Part shown: positions 1-8,520 of the stretch, piece after piece
Numbering within the stretch: the first letter of the stretch is position 1
Layout: the number at the start of each line of letters is the position of its first letter
DNA from: an uncultured Lachnospiraceae bacterium
GTDB lineage: Bacteria > Bacillota > Clostridia > Lachnospirales > Lachnospiraceae
Direction of reading: 5' to 3'
Length of the DNA stretch: 29,271 bases
Assembly: GCA_902796375.1 (NCBI GenBank)
Contig: CADBOW010000092.1
Location: forward strand, 1-29,271
Position numbers and translations under genes: made by a program
Notes under the pieces: generated by a model
What the model was told of the DNA's origin: nothing
What the model saw: only the letters and a program-made list of their open reading frames with translations
The model's database searches: none

Positions 1-2
1 CG

Positions 3-692
3 GGAGATATGATCGCCCAAAGGGAGGAATTCCACGTCTCGGCACTGATGAATCCTGCGAGAGAGGTGGGCGGTGATTTTTATGATTTCTTCATGATCGA
101 CGATACACATCTGGTGATCCTGATCGCGGATGTATCGGATAAAGGCGTGGGTGCAGCCTTCTTTATGGCGGTTAGTAAGACACTGCTGAAGGGCCGGGCG
201 CGTATGGGCGGCAGCGCGTCCGAGATCATCGCGCATGTTGAGGAGACACTGTCGGAGGATAATAAAAACGGCATGTTTGTTACTACCTGGCTGGGGATCG
301 TGGATCTTTCCACCGGTGAGGTGAATGCATGCAACGCGGGACATGATTATCCGGCGATCCTGAAGGCGGATTCAGAGGAGGGATACCGGATCATAAAGAC
401 CGAGCACGGACCGCCCATATGTTTCCTGCCCGGTATACCGCATAAGTCCTATGATTTCCGGCTGGAGCCCGGAGATCGTATCTTCCTTTATACGGATGGA
501 GTAACGGAAGCAAAGAATCCGGAGGGAGAACGTTTCGGAAATGAGCGGCTGCTCAGGGCCCTGAATGAAGACAGGACTACCGGTGACGACTCCCTGATCT
601 TCCGGATCAGGGCAGCGGTAGACCTTTTTGCCGAAGAAGAACCCCAGTTTGATGACATGACCATGGTAAGCTTTACCTTCCTGGGGAAATAG
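3..692 (+). CDS. PP2C/SpoIIE-type serine/threonine phosphatase, C-terminal part (5'-truncated by window edge)
   Basis: The frame is open to the left edge, and the first visible ATG (position 9) lies just before the conserved core, so the true start is probably outside the window. The visible 230 residues carry the SpoIIE/RsbU-type PP2C signatures: EVGGDFYDFF, an ADVSDKGVGAAFFM metal-binding segment, NAGHDYPAIL, LYTDGVTEA and a final FDDMTM that supplies late metal-binding aspartates. Proteins of this family dephosphorylate serine or threonine, often on anti-anti-sigma (STAS) partners, and usually carry N-terminal sensor or membrane domains, which cannot be seen here. A strong terminator follows at once, separating this gene from the downstream lipid operon. 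Family assignment is secure; the target and sensor domain are unknown. Confidence 0.9.
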   Translation, partial: GDMIAQREEFHVSALMNPAREVGGDFYDFFMIDDTHLVILIADVSDKGVGAAFFMAVSKTLLKGRARMGGSASEIIAHVEETLSEDNKNGMFVTTWLGIVDLSTGEVNACNAGHDYPAILKADSEEGYRIIKTEHGPPICFLPGIPHKSYDFRLEPGDRIFLYTDGVTEAKNPEGERFGNERLLRALNEDRTTGDDSLIFRIRAAVDLFAEEEPQFDDMTMVSFTFLGK

Positions 693-745
693 CCTCGATT
701 TCACCCTCCGGTGTGAACAGAACCGGACCGATCGAGGCTTTTTTT
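691..745 (+). terminator. Rho-independent terminator after the PP2C gene
   Basis: AGCCTCGAT (691-699) pairs perfectly with ATCGAGGCT (731-739) and is followed by a run of seven T residues. The stem starts inside the TAG stop codon. The intervening bases can form a smaller inner hairpin (TTCAC with GTGAA). Confidence 0.9.
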
Positions 746-822
746 ATGGTAAAAATCCCGATGATTTGATAGAATAGGAAGGGTGGGGTAAAGAAACCTG
801 TATGTATCACGGGGAGGGTTCT

Positions 823-1959
823 ATGATCAGGATAAGAGAGGTTAGGACGAAGAAGGAACAACGGGCATTCGTCCAGTTTCCCAACAGGCTTTATAAGGGA
901 AATCCATACTATGTTCCAATGATCTACAGCGGAGAATTCAACATTTTCAAGCCGGATTATCCTTTTAACAAGGTCTGCGATTCGGTCTGCTATCTGGCCC
1001 TGAAGGACGGAAGGGTTGTGGGCAGGATCCAGGGGATCGTTCAGAAGGATGCCAATGCGAAATGGGGACAGAAAAGGGTGCGGTTTACGCGATTCGATAC
1101 GATCAATGATGTAAATGTAGCAGCGGCTCTGTTTCGGACAGTGGAGAAATGGGCAGCTGCCAGGGGGATGAATGAGATCGTGGGTCCCCTCGGTTACTCG
1201 GATCTGGAACGGGAAGGACTTCTGATCGAAGGCTTTGAAGAACCCCAGACCTTTGAAGAGCAGTACAATTATCCGTATTATCAGTGGCTGATCGAGGCCT
1301 ACGGATTTAGAAAGGATGTGGACTGGGTGGAGACCCAGCTGCGTGCACCGGAAGAGAACGGAGACCAGCTGATCAAGATCAGTCAGAAGCTGCTGGACCG
1401 GTTCGGATTGGAGCTGTACCTGGCAGAGTCAAACCAGGAGCTGATCGATGAACATATGCAGGGAGTGTTCCGGCTCATTGAAACCTCCTATTCCGGACTG
1501 TATGGTACCGTACCGCTGAATCGGGAGACCATAGATAATTACATTAAGGACTTTAAAACCATCGTGCGTCCCCATGATATTCCGATGATCTATGATAAGG
1601 ATCATCGTCTGGTGGCATTTGCTCTGCTGTTCCCATCCATTGCCGAGATCGTACAGCAATCCGGCGGTCATATCACACCGGCATTTCTGTACCGCCTCCA
1701 AAAAGTGAAGAAGCATCCGAAGGTGATCGATCTGGGACTGATCGGCGTCCTGCCGGAGTATGAATCCAAGGGCGTGGTCATGGTAATGATCGGGCTTCTG
1801 GTCAACCTGATCTGTGAGGGAGAGCTGGATCATGTAGAGACGAACCTGATGCTGGAGGATAATTATAATGTCCTGAATCTGCTGAAGCATTTTGATAAAA
1901 GACAGAATAAGCGCAGAAGATGTTTTCGGAAGAGCATAGATATAAAAAACGGGAAATGA
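823..1959 (+). CDS. GNAT-fold acyltransferase-like protein (YghO-like family)
   Basis: A 378-residue cytosolic protein. The start is set at ATG 823 because GGGGAGGG (811-817) lies at good spacing; an in-frame ATG at 802 has no ribosome site. The C-terminal third resembles an acetyl-CoA-binding GNAT motif (GLIGVLPEYESKGVVMVMIG), and the end carries the conserved pattern N-x-M-x-E-D-N followed by a basic RQNKRRR...F segment, typical of a widespread but uncharacterised GNAT-like family that includes YghO. Substrate and reaction are unknown. It directly abuts fakA: its TGA (1957-1959) touches the GTG at 1960, so the two are probably translationally coupled. Its place at the head of the acyl-phosphate operon suggests, by inference only, an acyl transfer role. 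Confidence 0.75.
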   Translation: MIRIREVRTKKEQRAFVQFPNRLYKGNPYYVPMIYSGEFNIFKPDYPFNKVCDSVCYLALKDGRVVGRIQGIVQKDANAKWGQKRVRFTRFDTINDVNVAAALFRTVEKWAAARGMNEIVGPLGYSDLEREGLLIEGFEEPQTFEEQYNYPYYQWLIEAYGFRKDVDWVETQLRAPEENGDQLIKISQKLLDRFGLELYLAESNQELIDEHMQGVFRLIETSYSGLYGTVPLNRETIDNYIKDFKTIVRPHDIPMIYDKDHRLVAFALLFPSIAEIVQQSGGHITPAFLYRLQKVKKHPKVIDLGLIGVLPEYESKGVVMVMIGLLVNLICEGELDHVETNLMLEDNYNVLNLLKHFDKRQNKRRRCFRKSIDIKNGK

Positions 1960-3666
1960 GTGACCATGGATTACAGTAAATATAAATACATCGACGGAGC
2001 GATGTTTGAGACATTTGTCCGTAGCGGAGCTTCCAGATTGAAACAGAATATCGACGAGATCAATGACCTGAATGTGTTTCCGATTCCGGACGGAGATACC
2101 GGTGATAATATGTATCTTACACTGGACGGAGGACTCCGGGAAATGGAGCGGGAGCAGAGCCAGATACTTTGGAAGAAGGCCAGGGCGCTGGCCGACGGTA
2201 TGCTTCTGGCCGCCAGGGGAAACAGCGGCGTGATCCTGTCACAGATCTTTGCCGGCATCAACTGTGGACTGAAGGAGAAGGAACAGGTCACCCTCGGAGA
2301 ACTGACGGAGGCCTTCCAGGCCGGAGTGGAACGGGCATATGATACCGTACAGGCACCGGTGGAGGGAACGATCCTCACGGTTGCCAGGGAATCGGTGCAG
2401 CTGCTTCATTTTACGGATGAGGATACCACGCTGGGAGAATATGCGGCGCATCTGGTGGAGGTGATGCATGACTCCCTTTCAAATACACCGGAGCTTTTGG
2501 AGGTTTTGAAGGAGGCGGGAGTGGTGGACAGCGGCGGAGCAGGACTCTATATGATCGCAGAGGGTGCGGCGGAGGCCGTACGCGGTTCTGCGGTGGAGGA
2601 ATCCGATGCACCGGCAGCTGCCTCCGCGCCGAAGCTGGACCTGAACCTTTTCACGGAGGACAGCGTTCTGGAATACGGATACTGCACGGAATTTCTCCTT
2701 CGGCTGATGCGTTCGAAGGTGGATGTGGAGCAGTTTGATGAACAGGTGATCATCGACCACCTGTCCACTCTGGGAGACTCCATCGTGGCCTTCAAGGACG
2801 GGTCCATTGTGAAGGTTCATGTACATACCATGACGCCGGCGAAGGCTCTGGATTTCTGTCAGCAGTTCGGTGAGTTCCTGACAGTGAAGATTGAAAATAT
2901 GATGCTTCAGCATAACAATCAAATGGAGCATTTGGAAGAAGAGAAAGAGGATCCCAAGGCGGAGAAATCCATGGCGGAGATTCCCACCGTGAAGAAGAAA
3001 CGCTGTCGATATGCCACCTGTGTGGTGGCCAGCGGAGACGGGATCAAGGATGTTTTCCGGGAAATGGGTGCGAACGAGATCCTGGAGGTCGGACAGGGGA
3101 AGAATCCGTCCATTCAGGATTTCATTGACTGCTTTGATCGTTTGAATGCGGATGCGGTATTCGTATTTCCGAACAACGCCAATATCTTTCTGGCGGCACA
3201 GCAGGCGGCAGAGATGTACCGGGATTCGGAGATTCATGTGATCCCCTCCCGGAGCCTTGGACAGGCCTATACCGCCATGTCCATGCTGGATATCAGTTTT
3301 GATACGCCGGAAGAGGTGGAGAAGAATTTCATTTCGAATATGGAGTATGCGGCCACCGGTATGGTCTGCCGGGCCAGCAGGGAGTACAACAGCCATGAGC
3401 TGTCGGTCACGGAGGAGGATTATGTGGGCTTTACGGACCGAAAGCTTCTTTGCTCCTCCCCGGATAAGGTGACTGCTCTCCGGGATCTGTGTGTGAAAAT
3501 GGATATCGCAGATCGGGAGATCGCCACGGTGATCTACGGTGAAGATGCTTCGGAGCAGGACCGGGAGAAGGCGAAGGAACTGTTTCACAGGGAATGGCCG
3601 TCCATGGAGTATTATGAGATCGACGGTCAGCAGGAGCTGTATGATTATATCGTAATACTGGAGTGA
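1960..3666 (+). CDS. fakA: Fatty acid kinase catalytic subunit FakA (DhaL/DAK2-type)
   Basis: 568 residues from GTG 1960; an ATG at 1966 is the alternative start. FakA phosphorylates a fatty acid presented by a FakB (DegV) protein, giving acyl-phosphate for phospholipid synthesis. The N-terminal DhaL kinase domain (about 1-210) has the nucleotide/Mg motif PIPDGDTGDNMYL (D44, D46, D49), AARGNSGVILSQ (84-95) and VDSGGAGL. The middle domain keeps the zinc ligands described for FakA: C242 in GYCTEF and H287/H289 in VKVHVHT. An acidic linker (about 322-340) leads to the FakA C-terminal domain (about 345-568). The length matches the family. It abuts the GNAT-like gene upstream, and a DegV gene starts 55 bases downstream; a CCGGAG/CTCCGG hairpin (3675-3692) without a T-run lies between and may be a processing or stability element. 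Confidence 0.93.
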   Translation: MTMDYSKYKYIDGAMFETFVRSGASRLKQNIDEINDLNVFPIPDGDTGDNMYLTLDGGLREMEREQSQILWKKARALADGMLLAARGNSGVILSQIFAGINCGLKEKEQVTLGELTEAFQAGVERAYDTVQAPVEGTILTVARESVQLLHFTDEDTTLGEYAAHLVEVMHDSLSNTPELLEVLKEAGVVDSGGAGLYMIAEGAAEAVRGSAVEESDAPAAASAPKLDLNLFTEDSVLEYGYCTEFLLRLMRSKVDVEQFDEQVIIDHLSTLGDSIVAFKDGSIVKVHVHTMTPAKALDFCQQFGEFLTVKIENMMLQHNNQMEHLEEEKEDPKAEKSMAEIPTVKKKRCRYATCVVASGDGIKDVFREMGANEILEVGQGKNPSIQDFIDCFDRLNADAVFVFPNNANIFLAAQQAAEMYRDSEIHVIPSRSLGQAYTAMSMLDISFDTPEEVEKNFISNMEYAATGMVCRASREYNSHELSVTEEDYVGFTDRKLLCSSPDKVTALRDLCVKMDIADREIATVIYGEDASEQDREKAKELFHREWPSMEYYEIDGQQELYDYIVILE

Positions 3667-3721
3667 TCCGGAGACCGGAGGGGATTCTCCGGGAGGATAT
3701 CTATATGATTAAGGGGGTACT

Positions 3722-4633
3722 ATGAGAAGATTTGCCATATTTACGGATTCCAGCTGTAATCTCTCCTCGGATGAGATGAGGGAGATCGGGATCGCAGGGA
3801 GCATTCCCATGCATTTCTATCTGAATGATAAAGAGTATGATGCCAGCGGGGACTGGACAGCCATCGGCGCAAAGGAATACTACGATGCGATCCGAGGCGG
3901 CGCGAAGCTTCGGTCCTCCCAGGCCAGATCAGCAGATTATGAGGCGGCCTTCCGTGGCGCATTGGAGGCCGGTGAGGATGTGCTGTCCATTTCCTGTACC
4001 GGAGCGCTTTCCGGCTCGGTGAAGGAGAGCATCGCCGCAGCGAAACGGCTGGAGCAGGAATTTCCCGATGCGAAGATCCACTGCGTGGACAGCTGCAACT
4101 GCACCTATCCCCTGGCGCTGCTTCTGATGCAGGCCTGCAAACTGCGGGATCAGGGAAAGACCATGGAAGAAGTGGAGGAGTGGATCGAGGCGGAAAAGCT
4201 CTGCTTTAATGAGGTGGGTACTGTAGACCGGCTCACCTATCTTCGTAATGCCGGACGCGTCAGTGCATCCGCGGCTTTTTTCGGCGGCGTCTTCAGTGTA
4301 AAGCCCATCGTGGTGAGTGATGAGCTGGGAAACAATGTGGCCATCGAGAAGGTGCGTGGCCGGAAGGGATCCCTGGAACGGGTGGCGGAGCTGGTGGCTC
4401 AGTATGCCCGTACGGACGTGATAGAGGAGATCGGTATCGCTCATGCAGACTGTCTGGGGGATGCAAAGGCACTGGCGGAAATGATCCGGGAGAGGATCTC
4501 GGGAACCATGCCCAGATTCCGATTCTCCTATGTGGAATCGGGAGTAGGCTCCTCGGTAGGCCCCGGAACCCTGATCGTAGGCTTTTACGGGGATCCGGCG
4601 CTTCGGTCTCTGTATAAGAAGAAACAGTCCTGA
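3722..4633 (+). CDS. DegV/FakB-family fatty-acid-binding protein
   Basis: 303 residues, start ATG 3722 with GGGGG just upstream. DegV/FakB proteins hold a fatty acid in a buried tunnel and present its carboxylate to FakA. Visible family motifs are FTDSSCNL at the N-terminus, SSQ (place of the TSQP carboxylate-binding segment), CTGALSGS (place of the SSxLSGT segment), LTYLRNAGRVS (the GGRIS-type segment) and a final GPGTLIVGFYG. The usual histidine of the HTGPG motif is replaced: the sequence reads GSSVGPGT. This could change ligand preference or chemistry. It sits between fakA and plsX, which supports a FakB role. Because FakB paralogues differ in fatty-acid selectivity, I do not assign a number. 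Confidence 0.9.
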   Translation: MRRFAIFTDSSCNLSSDEMREIGIAGSIPMHFYLNDKEYDASGDWTAIGAKEYYDAIRGGAKLRSSQARSADYEAAFRGALEAGEDVLSISCTGALSGSVKESIAAAKRLEQEFPDAKIHCVDSCNCTYPLALLLMQACKLRDQGKTMEEVEEWIEAEKLCFNEVGTVDRLTYLRNAGRVSASAAFFGGVFSVKPIVVSDELGNNVAIEKVRGRKGSLERVAELVAQYARTDVIEEIGIAHADCLGDAKALAEMIRERISGTMPRFRFSYVESGVGSSVGPGTLIVGFYGDPALRSLYKKKQS

Positions 4634-4671
4634 TACTGCTGTTGCCAGAGAAATATATTCGGAGGAATAGG

Positions 4672-5676
4672 ATGAAAGTTATAGTTGATTGCCTGGGGGG
4701 AGATAACAGTCCCGCCGCAGAGGTGGAAGGCGCGCTGCTGGCGCTTCGTGAGAATAAGGAGCTGAGAGTGATCCTGGTGGGAGACGAGACCGGGATCCGG
4801 AAGATTCTGGAGAAGCGGAAGGTGAAGAGCCGGAGGATTCAGGTGGTCCATGCACCGGAGGTGGTGACCGGAAATGATAAGCCCACGGATGCAATCCGTC
4901 TGAAGAAGGACAGCTCCATGATCCGCGCCATTCGCATGCTGCGGGAGGATGACAGCATCGATGCACTGGTATCCAATGGTGCGACCGGGGTCCTGGTAGC
5001 AGCGGCCACCCTTCGGATCGGCAGGATCGAGGGGGTTCGCAGACCTGTGTTCTGTCCCATCGTCCCGAATATGTACGGCGGAGTGGTAGGCGTATGTGAC
5101 AGCGGTGCCAATATTGAGGTCACACCGGAGATGCTCCAGCAGTTTGCCGTCATGGGCAGCAGATATATGGAGGCGTTCCGCGGGATCCGTGAACCGCGGG
5201 TGGGACTCCTGAATGTGGGCGTGGAAGAGGAGAAGGGCGACGATCTCAGGAGAGAGGCGTACCGGCTTCTGGAGCATACACCGGGGATCCGGTTCGTCGG
5301 AAATATGGAAGCCCGGGAGTTTCTGTCCGGTGAGTATGATCTGGTGGTCTGTGACGGATTCTCCGGAAATGTACTCTGTAAATGTGCGGAGGGGACCGCG
5401 CTGGAGGTTCTGAAGCGCCTGAAGAGAGATATCAATTCCAGGAAGAAATACCAGCTGGGCGGGCTTCTGATGAAGAAGATGTTTGCCGAAGAGAAGGAGT
5501 TCATGAACTATCTGAATTACGGAGGCTGTGTTCTTCTGGGAACCGAGAAGGTGATCGTGAAGGGGCATGGAAGCAGTGACAGGGTGGCAACCAGGGTCAG
5601 CATATCCCAGGCCTGTCGTATGCTTCGGGGTGGTATGAACGAGAAGATCAGAGAATCGCTGAAGGAGATTTCCTGA
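4672..5676 (+). CDS. plsX: PlsX-type phosphate acyltransferase
   Basis: 334 residues. The start is ATG 4672, preceded by GGAGGAATAG; a TTG at 4642 in frame is rejected. PlsX converts acyl-ACP and phosphate to acyl-phosphate, the acyl donor for PlsY in phosphatidic acid synthesis, working at the inner face of the membrane. Motifs are DCLGGDNSP at the N-terminus (usual form DAMGGDxxP), SNGATGVLVAAA, VGLLNVGVEEEKG, FVGNMEARE, VVCDGFSGNV and IVKGHGSS near the C-terminus, all in the normal order. Length fits the family. It is usually found with plsY, fabD or acpP; here it lies between a DegV gene and two histidine kinases, 27 bases ahead of the first. A second plsX in the fab/pls cluster elsewhere in the genome is possible, in which case this would be a specialised copy. 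Confidence 0.88.
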   Translation: MKVIVDCLGGDNSPAAEVEGALLALRENKELRVILVGDETGIRKILEKRKVKSRRIQVVHAPEVVTGNDKPTDAIRLKKDSSMIRAIRMLREDDSIDALVSNGATGVLVAAATLRIGRIEGVRRPVFCPIVPNMYGGVVGVCDSGANIEVTPEMLQQFAVMGSRYMEAFRGIREPRVGLLNVGVEEEKGDDLRREAYRLLEHTPGIRFVGNMEAREFLSGEYDLVVCDGFSGNVLCKCAEGTALEVLKRLKRDINSRKKYQLGGLLMKKMFAEEKEFMNYLNYGGCVLLGTEKVIVKGHGSSDRVATRVSISQACRMLRGGMNEKIRESLKEIS

Positions 5677-5703
5677 GATACATGATACGGGGGTTTTGAA
5701 GAA

Positions 5704-8520
5704 ATGGAACATAAGCCGCAGAAGAAGAATTATTTCGGGAATTCGCACCTGACGATACTTTTCTGCTATACGATATTATCCGTCATGCTCATTGCGGAGT
5801 CGATTCTTCTGTCCTGGGAACGATGGGCGCTGATCCCCATTGTGGCAGGGGTTATCCTTTCCTGGATGCTTCATATTCGCCGTAATCTTACGGTTGATAC
5901 CAGAATCTGGATCTATGTCATCCTGATGATGATGACTACATTTTTCTATGGGATCCATCTGACAAGTACCTACGATCTGGGTCTGCTGGTGGCAGTTCTG
6001 ATCCTGATCTTTGTTTCTACCGGAATTCCCGGAATTGTTACATTATGTCAACTGACCTATTATGTCATCATAGGATATAATATCATTCAAATGTATCGTC
6101 AGGGTGAGACCTTTGACAGTCTGCTGATCACCCGGACGATTCTTCATGTGGTTCTGATCACCGTCATCGCCTATTCGGCCCGCTGGATCATCCGGAAATG
6201 GGTGGGTATCATGGACCGTTCGGAGGAGGAGAAGCAGGCGCTCACCGAGACGGCGGACCGGCTGAATGATTTCCTCGTAAATATTTCCCATGAGATCCGT
6301 ACGCCCATCAATGCGGTGATCGGGCTGACGGATGTATGTATTGAAAATGAGAAGGATGAGGAGGTCCGCAGAAATCTCCTGTCCGTAGCGGAAGCGGGAA
6401 AGCGTGTGGGTAGTCTGACAAGCGATATTCTGGACTATTCCGAGATCGACATGAACTCTCTGGCAGTCAACGAGGAAGAGTATATGATCTCTTCCCTGCT
6501 GAATGATATCGTGGCGGAGATCGGTCCGCAGAAGGCACAGGATACGGAGCTGGTGATCGATGTGGATCCGTCGATCCCCTCCGTAATGCGGACAGATGTG
6601 GCCAAGCTGAAGAAGATCCTGAAGCATCTGATCGACAATTCACTGAAATACACCAGAGAAGGTGGCGTATATGTGCGGATCACCTCGGAGGAGCGGGATT
6701 ACGGGATCAATCTGCTGATCGAGGTTACGGACACCGGTATCGGAATGAACGCCAGGGAAATGGAACGGGTCTTCGACAGCTTCTATCAGGCGGACTCTGG
6801 AAGATCCAGACATGCAAGCGGACTGGGGCTGGGACTCTCCATCGTGGACGGATTTACGCGGAGCCTGAAGGGCTTCCTGACCATTGAAAGCGAGGAAGGA
6901 ACAGGGACCACCGTAAGGGTGAGCATCCCGCAGAAGGTGGTGGATCAGAACAGCTGTATGAGTATCCGGAAGCCTGAACGTCTGAATCTGGGAGCATATC
7001 TGCATTTCGAAAAATACAGTAATCCCAATGTGAGAGAATTCTACAATGCCATGGTACAGGACCTGGTACTCGGCTTAAATGTCACCATGCAGCGGGCGGA
7101 TAATGTGAACGGATTCCGGAAAATGGCCGAGCGGTCACATTTCACCCATGTTTTCGTCGGGAAGGAAGAGTATGAGGAAAACAGGGAGGTTATGGATGAG
7201 CTGGCAAAGAAAATGCTGATCGCCGTCGTGGCCGACGATTCCTTTACAGTGCCGGAGGATTCCGGGGTGCGTGTGATCCGGAAACCCTTCTACTGCTTCC
7301 CGGTCATTTCCTTCCTGAATATGGATTTCGGTTCTGAACCGGAGGAAAAGGGACGGCTGTGTACACCGGGTGTGAGAGCACTTGTGGTGGATGACGAACC
7401 CATGAATCACACCGTGGCAAAGGAGATCTTCTCCCGCTACGGCATGATGGTCAGCACGGCGAATTCCGGCTATGAGTCCATAGATTACATCCGGAAGAAT
7501 GAAGTGGATATCATTTTCATGGATCACATGATGCCCGGCATGGACGGAATCGAAGCCATGAAGCGGATCCGGTCGGAATTTGAGAAGGAGCATAAGGTGA
7601 TCCCCATCGTTGCATTGACGGCAAATGCCGTAAGTACGGCGAAGGAGACCTTCCTGCAGGAGGGCTTCGATGCATTTCTGGCCAAGCCCATCGAGATCTG
7701 TGAACTGGAACGGATCCTGAAGCATGTGCTGCCGAAGCACATGATCACCATAGAGAAGCCGGCCGGAGGAGCCGGGGAGACGAAGAAGAAAGCTATGCCG
7801 GAAGACAGGGCCGGGCAGGCGAAGAAGACTGCCGGGTCGGAAGACGGAAACGGGCAGAAGAAGACTGCCGGGTCGGAAGACGGAGCCGGACAGGTGAAGA
7901 AGGCTGCAGAAACGGTCGGAGAAACCGGGCTGACGGAAGAACAGATGGAAACAGGGAGTGAAGGTGGAGCTATGAACGATAATCATGAAAAGGAATCCGG
8001 ATCCATGAGCGGAACTGCAGGCTCGGAGCAGAAAGTACTTTCTGCAGGCTCGGAGCCGGATGCGCTTCGTGCCGGCCTGGAACAGCTGGGGATCGATGTG
8101 GATACAGGGCTTGGATTCTGTGCGAATGATATGGATTTCTACTCGAAGCTGGTGGGACAGTATGCATCCGAGTCGAAGAACCGTCGCTCGGATGCGGAGA
8201 AATACTTAAATGAAAAGGATTTTCGGAATTACGAGATCATCGTTCATGCAGTAAAGGGAACCTCCCGGATGATCGGAGCGACAGAGCTGGGAGAAATGGC
8301 CTGGGGACTGGAGCAGGCAGCCAAGGCCGGGGATGAGGCCGCAATCCTTCAGAACCATGCTGCAGCCATGGAGGAATATAAGAGGATCACTGACGGTATC
8401 CTGGAGCTCTGTCCGGTTCAGGAAGAGGAGGATGAATTTGAAATAATAGACGAGAAGGAAGAGGGAGGAGAAGACGACTGGATCATGGAATTTGAACCGG
8501 AAGGCGGTGATGAGGTATGA
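5704..8520 (+). CDS. Membrane hybrid histidine kinase: HisKA-HATPase-degenerate receiver-REC-HPt
   Basis: 938 residues, start ATG 5704 with GGGGG ten bases upstream. About five hydrophobic segments fill residues 17-165, with no extracellular sensor domain. HisKA has the phospho-accepting H196 in NISHEIRTPIN. HATPase_c spans about 295-410 (DNSLKY, DTGIGM, GLGLGLSIV). A region at about 425-545 looks like a receiver without conserved aspartates. A canonical receiver (about 557-678) has D563/D564, phospho-acceptor D607 in MDHMMPGMDG and K661. A charged linker (about 684-790) contains two near-identical 12-residue repeats. An HPt domain follows with H848 in HAVKGTSRMIG, then an acidic tail. One chain thus holds every relay station except an output domain. 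Its stop overlaps the next gene by ATGA. The signal is not evident; context suggests membrane or lipid state. Confidence 0.92.
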   Translation: MEHKPQKKNYFGNSHLTILFCYTILSVMLIAESILLSWERWALIPIVAGVILSWMLHIRRNLTVDTRIWIYVILMMMTTFFYGIHLTSTYDLGLLVAVLILIFVSTGIPGIVTLCQLTYYVIIGYNIIQMYRQGETFDSLLITRTILHVVLITVIAYSARWIIRKWVGIMDRSEEEKQALTETADRLNDFLVNISHEIRTPINAVIGLTDVCIENEKDEEVRRNLLSVAEAGKRVGSLTSDILDYSEIDMNSLAVNEEEYMISSLLNDIVAEIGPQKAQDTELVIDVDPSIPSVMRTDVAKLKKILKHLIDNSLKYTREGGVYVRITSEERDYGINLLIEVTDTGIGMNAREMERVFDSFYQADSGRSRHASGLGLGLSIVDGFTRSLKGFLTIESEEGTGTTVRVSIPQKVVDQNSCMSIRKPERLNLGAYLHFEKYSNPNVREFYNAMVQDLVLGLNVTMQRADNVNGFRKMAERSHFTHVFVGKEEYEENREVMDELAKKMLIAVVADDSFTVPEDSGVRVIRKPFYCFPVISFLNMDFGSEPEEKGRLCTPGVRALVVDDEPMNHTVAKEIFSRYGMMVSTANSGYESIDYIRKNEVDIIFMDHMMPGMDGIEAMKRIRSEFEKEHKVIPIVALTANAVSTAKETFLQEGFDAFLAKPIEICELERILKHVLPKHMITIEKPAGGAGETKKKAMPEDRAGQAKKTAGSEDGNGQKKTAGSEDGAGQVKKAAETVGETGLTEEQMETGSEGGAMNDNHEKESGSMSGTAGSEQKVLSAGSEPDALRAGLEQLGIDVDTGLGFCANDMDFYSKLVGQYASESKNRRSDAEKYLNEKDFRNYEIIVHAVKGTSRMIGATELGEMAWGLEQAAKAGDEAAILQNHAAAMEEYKRITDGILELCPVQEEEDEFEIIDEKEEGGEDDWIMEFEPEGGDEV

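Noticed and set aside
2479..3588. A 369-residue open frame on the minus strand inside fakA
   Set aside because: It is antisense to a gene with clear catalytic motifs, is His/Arg/Leu-rich as expected for a shadow frame, and shows no domain.
3675..3692. CCGGAG/CTCCGG hairpin as a terminator between fakA and degV
   Set aside because: It has no T-run, and the next gene starts 30 bases later; a processing or stability element is more likely.
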